Shown here: piece after piece, positions 49,301 through 59,447 of the stretch
Position numbering within the stretch: the first letter of the stretch is position 1
How the letters are laid out: each line of letters opens with the position of its first letter
Origin: Cladochytrium replicatum
Taxonomy: Eukaryota > Chytridiomycota > Chytridiomycetes > Cladochytriales > Cladochytriaceae
NCBI GenBank assembly: GCA_025526935.1
Contig: JAHLKD010000050.1
Location: 306,947 to 370,946 of the forward strand
Length of the DNA stretch: 64,000 bases
Direction: 5' to 3'
Made by a program: the position numbers and the translations under genes
Notes under the pieces: generated by a model
Database searches by the model: none
What the model was told of the DNA's origin: nothing
What the model saw: the letters and a program-made list of their open reading frames with translations, nothing else

Positions 49301-50612
49301 TTCTCCGGTGACTCGAAAACAAACTGTTCGAGTTGTGTTGGCGCTCGTGGTGCAGAAACGGATGGTGATGCGCCAGTACGACATCAAAACAGCGTTCCTG
49401 AATGCGCGCATCATCGACTGCGAACTCTACTACGAGCAGCCAGAGGGATTCATTGAACCGGGCAAGGAAGATTGGGTCTGCTTAGCTATTCGTGCGCTTT
49501 ATGGCCTCAAGCAGCCGCCTCGCGAGTGGAATAGTCTCTTCGACAATTTCCTAGTGACCGTCATCAAGCTGAAACGTTCCAATAGCGATGTCTGCCTCTA
49601 CTACCGTCGAGAGGGATCGTCGCTCACGCTTGTCGTCATCTACGTGGACGATATTCTGGTGGCGTCGACCGATGAGGACGAGGTGAATCGAATCGAGGAG
49701 TTGATGAAGCGACGATTTGAGGTCAGCGAGGCAGGATCCCCGAAGTATTATCTCGGCTGGGAAATTGACTACGATAAGGACGGCGGCAAGCTCACCATCT
49801 CTCAAGCGCAGTACATCAGAATGTCGGCCTAGAAATGTAAGATCAGATTCGAGCGGAAAACACCAGTTGAAGCTGGCGTTACAATCTTCAAGGATATGGG
49901 AGAGGAGATCGAGGTCGAGCGAAATGAGATTAGCTATTGCACAATCGTCGGTCAGCTCCTATACGCCGTGACGAGCACACGACCCGATATCTCGTTTGCC
50001 ACTGGCACCGTTGCGCGTTATCAAAACGCACCTTAGTACACTCATTGGTGCGCGGCGGAACGGGTGCTCGCCTACCTGCTGCACACTCCCTTAATTGGAA
50101 TCCGCTATGGACGACGACATCGCCTTGAGATTGTATGCTATGCGGACGCGGATCACGCCGGAGATCCTGACAACAAAAGGTCGACTACGGGATATGCTAT
50201 CTTGATCAATGGGGGAGCTGTTGCCTGGGGGAGCAAGCTTCAAACATCAGCGGCGAGTTCGACAGCAGAAGCGGAGTACGTTGCACTATCCACAGCTAGC
50301 GACGAACTCGTTTGGATAAAGCACATGCTTGAAGAACTTGGATATTCCTTTGCTGCTCCGCCTGTAGTCCACTGCGACAATACCGCTGCAATTGCTGGTG
50401 CCCGCAATCCCGGATTCAAGTCCCGGCATATCGCTTTGCGATATCACATCGTGCGTGGCCGCATTCGATCTGGGGACATTGACGTGCAGTATATCCCCAC
50501 AGAGGATCAGGTGGCAGACATCTTCACCAAGGGTCTCGCACGACGTCGACATGAGAAACTGATGGGTCTACTTGGGATGGTAGATGCAATGAAAGAGATG
50601 AGAGAAAATTAG
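46375..50612 (+). pseudogene. Copia B gag-pol, disrupted
   Basis: Polyprotein of the nested element. Gag (to about 47340) has FDGENYHTWRLRM, a CCHC knuckle CWNCSQPGHFAANC and a long RGG-type tract. Protease has FFDTGASHHL. The frame stops at TGA 47536-47538, then continues in the same frame with the integrase zinc region (WHRRFGHAGF..CPTC) and DDE core (LYIDLQGP, VVTDNAKE, QNGPVERANRTL). A one-base shift is needed at about 48510-48540 to enter the linker and RT (GWVYRYKTNAEGKMVRHKAR, YVDDILVAS). TAG at 49830-49832 and TAG at 50034-50036 interrupt before RNase H (YADADHAGD, STAEAEYVALS, DNTAAIAGARNP). Four lesions make it non-autonomous as sequenced. Confidence 0.9.
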
Positions 50613-50720
50613 GTTTTGTTTCTTGAAGGACACACCAATTATGTTTGCATTCCTTCTGGCTTCTATGTTTGTTTTTCAATTGTTATTTCTTTTCAACTTT
50701 CAAAGGAAGAACTTTTGTTC

Positions 50721-50733
50721 AGAAACGGGGGAG
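50721..50733 (+). other. Copia B polypurine tract
   Basis: AGAAACGGGGGAG directly upstream of the 3' LTR, purine except for one C; the expected plus-strand primer site. Confidence 0.65.
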
Positions 50734-51176
50734 TGTTGAGTGTTGTTTCGTTCATAAAAGTTTTCCTTCTTTGTTTTTACTTTCTTCAAAAGAAAAAGTT
50801 CAGCTGAGGATAACAACAGGATTATTGTTGATCCTCGGAATCGAACTTGCGACATGATGTTAAATGGCTTGTGGTTTAACCCACGACGCTAGCATTGTTG
50901 TTATCCAAAATTTTCATTCCTGTTTCTATTTCGGCTTCATGTTCTTGCGACGAAAACTTCAAAAGCCAGCGTTCCAGAAAATTCCGGATCACCAGCAAAC
51001 TTGAAGGGGACTTACCAAAGGAGGAAGGAGAGCGCCGCTGCTGACGTGGCAAGGACAAATTAAGGGAGGCTTTGTTGGGAATGGGAGAACCTATAAAAAG
51101 GTGTGAGTCTTAAGCTTCCAATACATCGAACAAGTACCTCTTATCTGATCTTACCTGCCTACGACGAAATTCTACA
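50734..51176 (+). repeat. Copia B 3' LTR
   Basis: 443 bp, same ends and TATA box as the 5' LTR, one difference noticed. Followed directly by the TGTGT target duplication. Confidence 0.92.
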
Positions 51177-52173
51177 TGTGTGAGATCCACAAACTAACGA
51201 GTGTTCCAAAGGCGTGGATAGTTGCCAGATCTATCCGCTTGTCAAGGTAAGCACAGTACGGAATCGCATTCACAGCTGAATGGAAAGTAACGTTCTTGAC
51301 GACCGCAGCGTATAGGATGGAGAAATGCAGGAATTAAAGTGTTCGTGGTAGTCCAGCTTGCAGCAGCATCTCGTCCGACATATACTTGATCGATTGTATA
51401 TATTCCGCTCTGATAGACCATCGAGTTCCTTTACTGACGGAGGAGCTGGGTGGATGCGGATGCGAGGAATCTTGGTATTGCACCATTGGATCAACCGTTT
51501 CGTAATCAATTCTCCTGAATCGGAACTTAGTTTAGCAACCTGTAATGGGTGATTGCGATTTTCCACATCAGCGATATGTCGAATCATACTATCCACTGCA
51601 TCACTCTTTCGATTCAGGAAGTAGATTGTGATGAAACGAGGTTGTTCGTCGACAATGATCTGCCAATATCTCTTCTTCTGTCCGTCTTAGATTAAACGTA
51701 CGACATCGGAAAACAGACGGAAAAGTTTCCTCGGAGCTCGACTTATTGTAGAATAAATCGGCTTCTGCTTCAGCTTCGTGCGACTACAGAGCAAACAATT
51801 CTGCATAATTGATTTGTTGACAAGATTGAATGCATCCGGTTCAACCTTGGGCATTTTGATGTTGAGCTTCTCTGCCGTTCGAAAGATCGTCCCCCGTAAG
51901 TGGATGTGACCAAACTACTGGTGTAACTTTGCAAGTTCGTGTACTGTCACTGGCGATAAGTTGGTGCTCACTAAGGATCGGCGGGTTTTAGGGTCTTTCG
52001 GGTCGGGTCCGGGTCCATTGACCAAATGTACCCGACCCGAGTGCCGGGTTTTCATGGAAATTTTTGGGTCGGATCCGGGTCGGGTATCGGGTCCAGTAGG
52101 AAAACCCTTCTCGGGTCACAAGTCAGACCCGAGTAAAACCCGATGTGATAGAGAAGCTAAAACGAAGCTATTG

Positions 52174-52960
52174 TTCTTTCTGTCCACGCGGACACTTTCC
52201 AAGAAGACGCAATATAAGTTTTGTATTTATCAAACAATTTTGCATCACAACAGACATCGAGGCATGTATTTTCTGTCCACCCGGACACTTTCTCAACTCA
52301 TTGACGTACTTCAGTTATCTCTACCCAATACAACTAACCTCTCTATCAATGTTACTAGCAATAGGATTCTGTCCACCCGGACACTTTCTTAACTCATTGA
52401 CGGTACTTGAGTGATCTCTATCAAGTACAACTAACATCTCTATCAATGTTACTAGCAATAAGATTCTGTCCACCCGGACACTTTCTCAACTCATTGACGG
52501 TACTTCAGTGATCTCTATCAAGTACAGCTAACCTCTCTATCAATGTTACTAGCAATAAGATTCTGTCCACCCGGACACTTTCTTAACTCATTGACGGTAC
52601 TTGAGTGATCTCTATCAAGTACAAACTAACATCTCTATCAATGTTACTAGCAATAGGATTCTGTCCACCCGGACACTTTCTCAACTCATTGACATACTTC
52701 AGTTATCTCTACCCAATACAACTAACCTCTCTATCAATGTTACTAGCAATAGGATTCTGTCCACCCGGACACTTTCTCAACTCATTGACGTACTTCAGTT
52801 ATCTCTACCCAGTACAACTAACCTCTGTCAATGTTACTAGCAATACAATTCTGTCCACCCGGACACTTTCCAAGAAGTCGCAACGGAAGTTCTGTAGCAA
52901 ACAATTTCTACCACGACAGACCTCGAGAGCTGTGCTTTCTGTGCACCTGGACACTTAGAG
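52174..52960 (+). repeat. 96-bp minisatellite, eight copies
   Basis: The marker GTCCACCCGGACACT (one variant GTCCACGCGG) recurs at 52182, 52275, 52371, 52468, 52565, 52663, 52759 and 52853, spacing 93-98 bp. Each unit also contains TCAACTCATTGACG or a close variant and ATGTTACTAGCAATA. First and last units share a different continuation (CCAAGAAG.CGCAA), so the array is bounded by a related pair. The marker has self-complementary arms TGTCC/GGACA around ACCC. Inverted copies occur at 57060-57220. Confidence 0.9.
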
Positions 52961-52991
52961 TCGGTAATGTTCCAGCCACACAACAGCAAAA

Positions 52992-54263
52992 ATGGACGCC
53001 GCCTTTGTTAAACCAAAGCGTAAGGCAGTGTCCGACGCAAGCCAAAGACTGGTGGACAGTCATCCGCTTGACACACGGAAGCGAAGTCTGCCAGCCCCCC
53101 AAATTTCAGAGGCGTCCAGCGAGGGGAACAGCATGCAGGACAAACGCAGACGTGTATCAGGACACAGTGGCAACAACAGCGCTCGAGAGCCGAGCTCCAC
53201 ATCTTCTTCCAATGACTCCAGCGAGTTGGGCCTGGCTTCTCAGCATGCACCAGAGCTTCCTGCCGACGTTAGTTTTGCTGACTCTTCAGTGCGACAGGAG
53301 CCTGCAGCTGGATCAGTTCAACCATCAATGCTTTCATCAGACGCAGATGTTGATAGCATGTCGGACTGTAGAGGTAGTCGAGGCGGCATAGCGAAGGATT
53401 ACTATAAGGTTGATAATGGTCTGAGAATATGTTTGGTTGCGAAATGCAAGTGGAGCCAGAAGGTCGATAAGACGGGATCAACAAAAAACTTCCTCCGCCA
53501 TCTGAAAAACCACCATGGAAGTATTGCCAGGTCGCTTGGACTGTTGGACATCATCCCCAAGGGACAACAGACATTGAATTTCGGCTCGCACGAGAAGGAG
53601 CAAAACTTTGTGTTCAATCCAGACGTAGCGTGGCGGTCGATTTTGGACTGGATTGCTGCAGACAATCAGGCTTTTACTGTTGTGGAGAACGAGTTCTTTG
53701 TCAGCATGATGAAGACTTTCCAGCCAAACTATACACCAAAGACAGCAAAAGCAGTGAAGCAAAAGGAGATGGATCTTTACAATAGGCAGAAGGAGCTCGT
53801 TAAAGGTCTGATTGTTGGTTCGCCTTCAAAAGTATCAATAACAGCTGACTGTTGGACATCGAAGAACCAGATTTCTTTTCTTGGAATTACTGCCCACTTC
53901 ATCACGAAAGAATGGGAGCCGCAGGACTTGCTGCTGCAGATGATTCCGATGGTTGGAAAGCATGAAGGCGTCGCCATGGCTAGTCAGCTTGTCAAGTGTC
54001 TGGATGAATTTGGCATGCTATCGGGTGAACGCTTATTGTGCATTACAACCGACAACGGTTCAAACAACTTTACCATGAGTGCTAAGCTGGAGATGCTCTT
54101 GGAAGATAGGGATATTGCGTGGTCTGCAGAAACTCAACATATGCGGTGTATGGCACACATTATCAATCTTGCAGCAAAGGATTTTATCAATACATTCGCG
54201 TCCGCAGGGGACACAGTCGCAAATGACGATAACTCTGGCGTTAATGTCATAAACCTTCTTTGA
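52992..54263 (+). CDS. hAT transposase, N-terminal half
   Basis: 423-residue frame. After a Ser-rich disordered start there is a BED-type zinc finger remnant (VAKCKWSQKVDKTGSTKNFL..HLKNHHGS). The hAT catalytic-domain start follows: SITADCWTSKNQISFLGITA, WEPQDLLLQMIPM, LLCITTDNGSNNFTMS (catalytic Asp region) and MRCMAHIINLAAKDF. It stops at TGA before the insertion domain, the catalytic Glu and the C-terminal hATC dimerisation domain (typical proteins are 600-700 residues). It therefore cannot be a functional transposase alone, though it could act as a DNA-binding fragment. Confidence 0.85.
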   Translation: MDAAFVKPKRKAVSDASQRLVDSHPLDTRKRSLPAPQISEASSEGNSMQDKRRRVSGHSGNNSAREPSSTSSSNDSSELGLASQHAPELPADVSFADSSVRQEPAAGSVQPSMLSSDADVDSMSDCRGSRGGIAKDYYKVDNGLRICLVAKCKWSQKVDKTGSTKNFLRHLKNHHGSIARSLGLLDIIPKGQQTLNFGSHEKEQNFVFNPDVAWRSILDWIAADNQAFTVVENEFFVSMMKTFQPNYTPKTAKAVKQKEMDLYNRQKELVKGLIVGSPSKVSITADCWTSKNQISFLGITAHFITKEWEPQDLLLQMIPMVGKHEGVAMASQLVKCLDEFGMLSGERLLCITTDNGSNNFTMSAKLEMLLEDRDIAWSAETQHMRCMAHIINLAAKDFINTFASAGDTVANDDNSGVNVINLL

Positions 54264-54616
54264 CAGCTAGTCAGAGGAATCCGGTCTTCCCCAAAACGAC
54301 GAAGCTCATTTATTGATTCGTAAGGTTCAGCGGCAGGTCCAGGTCGGGTCCGGGTTTCAGTGGTGACCCGCACCAAACCCTTTGGGTCGGGTCGTGTTTG
54401 TCTGGGGACCCGCCGGGTCACTGACGGGTACAAAGGGAATACCCGGACCCGAAGTGGTTGAAACCCGTACCCGACCTGGACCCGCCCGGTTTTTGCTGCC
54501 CAGGAGAGGATTGATTGAATTTTGAGTTAGACCACGGATATTTACATGAACACTTTGTGTCTGTGTGGACAGTGTGTATTTTAGAAACACTATTGTAAAA
54601 AGAAACAAAACTCCAA

Positions 54617-56341
54617 TCACAAGTTGATAGGTGGAACAGCCCAAATCAGCTTCTGTATCTGGTTCATATCGTCAGAGTCCCATCCACCACTGGTTACGTC
54701 CTTCGCCAACCCAGTCCTGATGAACCGATCAATGTCGTCATTTGAAAGCATGAAATCCTTGGCTAAACCTGTCTTCCAAGGTTTCCAATCCACCTCAGGG
54801 AGCGTTATGGACGAAAGATGCCCGATGTATGCCGTCCAGAACCTTAGCCACTCAGAAGGATAAGCATCCACTAATGCCCTGAACATGCGATAGATAGTGG
54901 AAGACGTACTTAGCGAATTATTGTGCCGTATCCAGTTTCCGAGCAAAATGTGCACCCTAAGAAGAGTAAGGCTGCTCCGAGCACTGCTACTTGAAGTTGA
55001 TATTCAGCTTGAGCGGTCGTCTGATTCAACAAATATGGGCCGTAAAACTCATTTCGGGAGAGGACTTCGTAGTTTACGTTGACGTACTTGATTGATGGTG
55101 GAAGAGACGGCAATTTAAGGTCATAAATAACCTCATTGATCTTATGCATCTGGAAGCAGATACCCTGGATGACCTCTTTCACCAAAAGGATAGCCGTACG
55201 ACGGTGCTGCTGCAGGCTAAGCAATGCAAGGGAACTCGTTGGAGAACTGGTTCGATGTACCTTCGGAATTCTACCAATCCCCTTGATAGCCGACGATATG
55301 CTTATTAGGCCGCCTGTTGATGTTGGCGCCGCAGGTGCTGCAGCTTCTGAATGACCAGCCTGTCGTTTCAGAGCAGCAAGCTCTCCCTCCAGGGCAGTCA
55401 CACGTGATTTCCATTGTGAAATCTCCTGGGAAGTTTGCCTGCTTCTCCCTTTCCATTGCAGCGATGATCTTCCTGAATCTTGCAAGCTCTTCGTGCTCGC
55501 CGTGCTGAATCAATGCACCCGCCCTGCCCAATTCATCAATGAGAGCCTTCTCTCGCACTTCTGCTGCGATGCGGGTCCTTCTCTCGTTCATTGCAGTCTC
55601 TTCAAGATCTTTTGTCATGTTCAACAGTCGTTCTGACTGTTTGAGGACCTGTTTTGTCCTTTCACAGTCCTCATCTGCTCGTTTGATGGTCGCTTGGAAC
55701 TCGTCAACCTTTGCAGTGACAGGCATTCCTCTGTAAATGCCGTACTTGTGTCCCTGCCGCCTGTAAAAGTCCAGAAATGTTGTTTCCTTCTGAAAGGAAG
55801 AGCTTTTCAAGCACTCCATACGATAGGCATTTGCTGCTGTTATGAACTCCGTTCCTCCACTGCATTCATCGTGAATTTCGTTCAGGGCTTGACGAACTAG
55901 CTTGCTGTCAGAGTTAAGTCGGTCGATCAACCCTTGAAGAACAAATCTTTGGCCGCATTCATCACGATTTGTTTGACAGTTGCTGATGAAGTCCTCCGAG
56001 TCGTAGCTGTGGCCGCTTGCTTTGAATTTTCGATACCAAAGTCGTATGTCTGAAGCAGGACAGAGTCCGTCGATGAGCAAATAGTCAGCATCACCTTTAG
56101 TACCACGTCGCCCTGGTTTCTTTGAAGGAGCTGTCGATTTGACATATGTCGATTTGACATCAAGGCCAACTTCTGCTTCTTCCACTTCAGAACCCGATCC
56201 CAGAGATGTTTCAGGTGCAGTCACAGGTTCTGCACTTGATTCTCTTTCAGATGATGGTCTGGATTGTTTTAACGCTCGCTTCTTTGCAGTTCGAGGTGTT
56301 GATGCATGCACATATATGGAACTAGCTACTCCAGTCTTCAT
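54617..56341 (-). pseudogene. Unrecognised coiled-coil gene, frame-broken
   Basis: I do not recognise the family. Start ATG at 56341 (MKTGVASSIYVHAST). A Ser/Glu-rich lead is followed by a folded-looking segment (DYLLIDGLCPASDIRLWYRK, FISNCQTNRDECGQRFVLQG, LDFYRRQGHKYGIYRGMPV). A long coiled coil comes next (KVDEFQATIKRADEDCERTK to ELARFRKIIAAMEREKQ), continuing one frame over as SRVTALEGELAALKRQ. Then comes a helical C-terminus (LVKEVIQGICFQMHKINEVI) and, after another shift near 54955, SEWLRFWTAYIGHLSS to VPPINL and stop. Two single-base shifts split a protein of roughly 560 residues. It sits between the hAT end and a Copia C LTR, so it may be transposon cargo or an accessory gene. Confidence 0.5.
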
Positions 56342-56382
56342 CCGCTACCGACACTGAGGGGAAATAGCCTTACCAGAGACTC

Positions 56383-56772
56383 TGGGACAAAGTTCATGCG
56401 TAATCATACATTACATGAAAGAACTGGCATTTCTAACTATTGGTCATGAAGACATCCTCCTTTACTCATTGGAATCTAGTAGAGTTCTGCGAGTGATCAC
56501 GCGTTTGAGAAAGAATGTGATGCTAATCAGTTTGCTGCTGACAGTTATATCATACTCGAGTACATCTCGTATGATATTAATGCAAGGTACTACAAATTTA
56601 CTTCTAATAGAGAACATGTCATTGTAGACAAGATTACAGCTAATCTTCATGTTCTCCTCACAATGGTTATTGTGAACGATCTCTGGGATCAGTATCTCTC
56701 TAGTCGAGAGAATAATGTTTAGATTAGATATTCCTATAAATCTATAGTCACAGGTTAATTATAAAGCCGAAA
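56383..56772 (+). repeat. Copia family C LTR-like repeat, copy 2
   Basis: Close copy of 43431-43815. It is followed by the same gag leader (GCGTGATTGGAGAAACAC) to about 56905, where homology ends before any gag motif. Copy 2 lacks about 75 bp present in copy 1 between the repeat and the leader. Confidence 0.6.
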
Positions 56773-57059
56773 GCGTGATTGGAGAAACACGAAACTCTGC
56801 ACATACACAGATCAACCTGAGGACTATCTCTAGCGCAATTCCCAGATCAGCAGCACTTAAACTGATCAAATCACATCACCCTCAAACCAAACTTCGACAC
56901 GAGGCATGGTGTTTGTACTGTTTGTCGTGGGAAGATACTGGCCCGGTGTTCTTAGCCGGAATGTTACAGGAATGTATGCTATAATACTTCCCTGACACTA
57001 TAGTTTTCTACCCTATCTGAAAATAATAATAAGCTAGGGAAGAAACTGGCTAGTAACAT

Positions 57060-57220
57060 TGATAGAGAGGATTCTGTCCGGGTGGACAGAATCTTATTGC
57101 TAGTAAAATTGATACAGAGGTTATGTGTACTTGATAGAGATCACTGAAGTACCGTCAATGAGTTGAGAAAGTGTCCGGGTGGACAGAATCTTATTGCTAG
57201 TAACATTGAGAACCCTCTAA
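57060..57220 (-). repeat. Inverted copies of the 96-bp minisatellite
   Basis: Two units in opposite orientation to the main array, marker GTCCGGGTGGAC at 57076 and 57173 (97 bp apart). The first is flanked by GATTCTGTCC..GGACAGAATC, a 10-bp hairpin arm pair around GGGT. Confidence 0.85.
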
Positions 57221-57239
57221 CTACCCATCGTGCCTTGAA

Positions 57240-57572
57240 TCAGATGATGTTTCCATCTTCATCAAGTTTGTATGAATATACCCATTTGCCAGTGAGAAGG
57301 TTGTTCCCATTTGGCAAGATGCGTTTGTTCCATGTTCCCAAATTGATAAGTTGTTGATTTTCTTCACACATGGCTGCAAGCCAGTATGGCCATTCATCAG
57401 GTCGCGACATAGCTTCCTGGACTGTTTTGGGAATACTTCTCAAGTGTCCTTGAGGTATAGGAATGTCGGGTGTACTCGACTTTGCTTTCTCATTTACATT
57501 GACATTGGGGATATTACGTCTCAACAAGGGATGTCTTCGCTGGGTATGAAATCTGTTTGTTGGAGTAACCAT
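57240..57572 (-). pseudogene. Copia reverse-transcriptase 5' fragment (fourth family)
   Basis: A minus-strand piece reading RSIPKTVQEAMSRPDEWPYW..AAMCEENQQLINLGTWNK and GKWVYSYKLDEDG, the standard Copia linker/RT entry, distinct in sequence from families A and B. It has no upstream integrase or downstream RT core and is cut off by a Copia A LTR at 57614. Confidence 0.65.
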
Positions 57573-57613
57573 AGGTTGTTTGCCTTTAAGTTTGCGACGT
57601 TTGGCTTTGTGTG

Positions 57614-58160
57614 TGTTAAGTATTTTGATTGATGGACTTGGCCAATCCAGTCATTGATAGTACAAAAACACAAACGCCCGATATACAGAAATGTCACTCT
57701 TCACCGAGCAACATTTCTAACTATTGAACTAAAGCATATAGATGATGATCTATTACGAGTTTGGATACCTCCGGTTATTCCTTCATGGGTTATATTTATT
57801 GCGGCCATAGGTATAGTAAACTGTCATTACTTTTCTATCATCCACTTGTAGAAGTGAAGCCCGGATCAGATCACAGCAAAGGTTTACATATGATTAACGC
57901 GTTCGTGGGAATCATGTGTGAGAACAATCCTGTTGAGGAGAGCTAGATCTCACGCACAGCTTAGCATGATTATGCTTCGCTACGCCTGTGAGAAGAAGAG
58001 TCAAACCTTATCGCTGCGATCCAGATCTTCCGGAAGGACAGTACACTTATTTAAGGAGCCTGTGGCGATACACACAAGGAGCATTCTCTTGCGCTAGTAC
58101 TTGTGACTCGCAATCTTCTTTATTCATCTCTTAGCAACATTAACCCGTGAATTAACAACA
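57614..58160 (+). repeat. Copia A LTR, plus orientation, copy 1
   Basis: About 547 bp starting TGTTAAGTATTTTG and ending AACAACA. It contains the segments missing from the 59816 copy (about 24 bp and 50 bp). The leader CACACAACCTGAGGATCC continues to about 58199, then jumps to inverted gag. Confidence 0.75.
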
Positions 58161-58199
58161 CACACAACCTGAGGATCCAGACCGCAGCTTTGTTCAACA

Positions 58200-59359
58200 G
58201 AGTGGAACTGCTACTCCCACCGCTACTGCTTGAGCCACCCGAGGCACCATGCTTACGGCATTGAGCATTGGTGTGAGACGAGTTCGGATGCAAGGTACAA
58301 ATATCCTCCGACTTCGCAACCTTGGCTTTCGCTTTCGCCTTCGCTTTCTTCGCCTTTGCCTGCATGGCCTTCTTTGTCCCATTAGGCCCACCGGCATCCA
58401 TGGTGACGTTGAGTTGGACCAATTGGTTGAGGTCGGTCAAGATATTTGACACTGTTTCGAAGTAATGCGTTGGCTTTTGGTGGAATGGTCGCGGAGCATT
58501 CGGATTTGCAGCATCAATTGGATCTTGTATTAACGCCGGTTCCCATTCGGCATACGCAGAAGTGATGATTTTTCCGAGAAAAGGTACAAGGGTCCGTAGT
58601 TCAATTGTCTGCATCGTGATTTTTGCGACTAACCGGTTTAGTAGATCCTTGATTACGAGTTCGTCCCGTAAAGAGTTCAGTTTGAGTTCGAACAACTCAG
58701 TGAGGTCGGTCACAAACTGCTGAACGCTTTCTGCCGACTGATCGTTCGTACATCTACCAGCCGTTGCTCCCACATAGAAGATTCGATCGGAGCTTGACTG
58801 CCAGCACTGAAAATTCGGCGAAGTCCATCGACTTTGCCTTTTGCTGACGCATAAGCTCTGACTCGATTCATGTCGCGTTTTGGGAAACATTCGCATAGAA
58901 TTCCATCGACTTTGCCTTTTGCTGACGCATAAGCTCTGACTCGATTCATGTCGCGTTTTGGGAAACATTCGCATAGAATTCCAACTGCGACGTTATTGTC
59001 CGCTTGTTGTGCACGGTAATCTTGCATCTCAGCACGATATTGCGTACGTAAGTGACTGTTGTGTGTGACGATCGCCAAATGTTCACGTAGTTCTGCTTCC
59101 CATTGTGCTCGTGCTTCGTTAGCAGCTCCGCCAGCAGCTCCGGCGATGACTATCGGACGCTGTGGGCGATTTCCTTCCGCTTCGTAATTCGGACTATCAG
59201 GAAGAGCCATTGGTTCTTGGAGAAGCATAGTGCCAGCGCCGCCACGTAAGTTTGCGTAAGTCTGCACTTGTTCCATGTACAGATCGAAATCCTGCAGCGT
59301 TTTACCGGTGAATGGCTTCGGCCGCGAAGATGTGGCGTCATTCGATCCTGAACCCATCT
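58200..59359 (-). pseudogene. Copia A gag, inverted and truncated
   Basis: Reads from MGSGSNDATSSRPKPFTG through YMEQVQTYANLRGGAGTM, EMQDYRAQQADNNVAVG and YFETVSNILTDLNQL to the Ser-rich stretch before the zinc knuckle, where it joins the inverted LTR at 58200. It carries an in-frame 26-residue tandem duplication (ILCECFPKRDMNRVRAYASA...). One frame shift near 58755 (after the sequence WEQRLVD) breaks it. No protease or pol follows. Confidence 0.8.
58825..58980 (-). repeat. 78-bp in-frame tandem duplication in gag
   Basis: Two adjacent 78-nt copies (58825-58902, 58903-58980), beginning CCATCGACTTTGCC on the plus strand. Only one copy exists in the intact gag at 60769-60846. Confidence 0.92.
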
Positions 59360-59447
59360 TGTCGTTGTTGTCCAAAGAAATGTGTTAAGCAACGATTCGT
59401 AACTATTGTGTTGAACAAAGCTGTGGTCTGGATCCTCAGGTTGTGTG

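Larger units (their letters stand above)
45924..51176 (+). mobile_element. Complete Copia family B LTR retrotransposon, nested insertion
   Basis: A 5.25-kb Ty1/Copia element with two 443-bp LTRs, each starting TGTTGAG and ending TCTACA. It is flanked by a perfect 5-bp target duplication TGTGT (45919-45923, 51177-51181). Order of functions is gag, protease, integrase, RT, RNase H, typical of Copia. The host site is integrase DNA of Copia A: joining the flanks across one TGTGT restores the sequence found at about 63185-63210 of the intact family A frame in reverse complement. LTRs differ at one position I could see (T versus G, 16 bases in), implying recent insertion. Pol is nonetheless disrupted. 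Confidence 0.93.
44150..51972 (-). mobile_element. Copia family A copy, truncated, split by a nested Copia B
   Basis: Minus-strand copy of the element whose intact frame lies at 60386-64000. Right part (51177-51972) is integrase: SMIRHIADVENRNHPL, DSGELITKRLIQWCNTK, VKELDGLSERN. Left part (44150-45923) continues with ARRIRDKSELGLFLGYKGED, the acidic hinge (YRLEEAGDMHVVE), EALSRSDDAPF and reverse transcriptase including TTVHVDDILHFS and TRPDISYAVNILAQ. Gag, protease and LTRs are missing at the right end, where homology stops at 51972. Frames are broken, partly by a 25-bp triplication. The 45919-51181 interruption is a younger element inserted in the integrase. Confidence 0.8.
51973..54500 (+). 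mobile_element. Truncated hAT transposon with G-rich ends
   Basis: Region between the end of Copia A homology and about 54500. Both ends carry clustered GGGTCGGGT / GGGTCCGGGT motifs and their complements (51985-52140 and 54330-54495), a subterminal style known from hAT-type elements. Between them lie a 96-bp minisatellite and a hAT transposase N-terminal half. I could not define exact terminal inverted repeats or an 8-bp target duplication, so the borders are approximate. Confidence 0.55.

Noticed and set aside
52174-52960. CRISPR-like array
   Set aside because: Whole 96-bp units repeat with no unique spacers, and the sequence is eukaryotic.
51960-54520. Exact hAT terminal inverted repeats and 8-bp target duplication
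   Set aside because: Only G-rich motif clusters were visible; no matching terminal sequence or duplicated octamer could be identified by eye.
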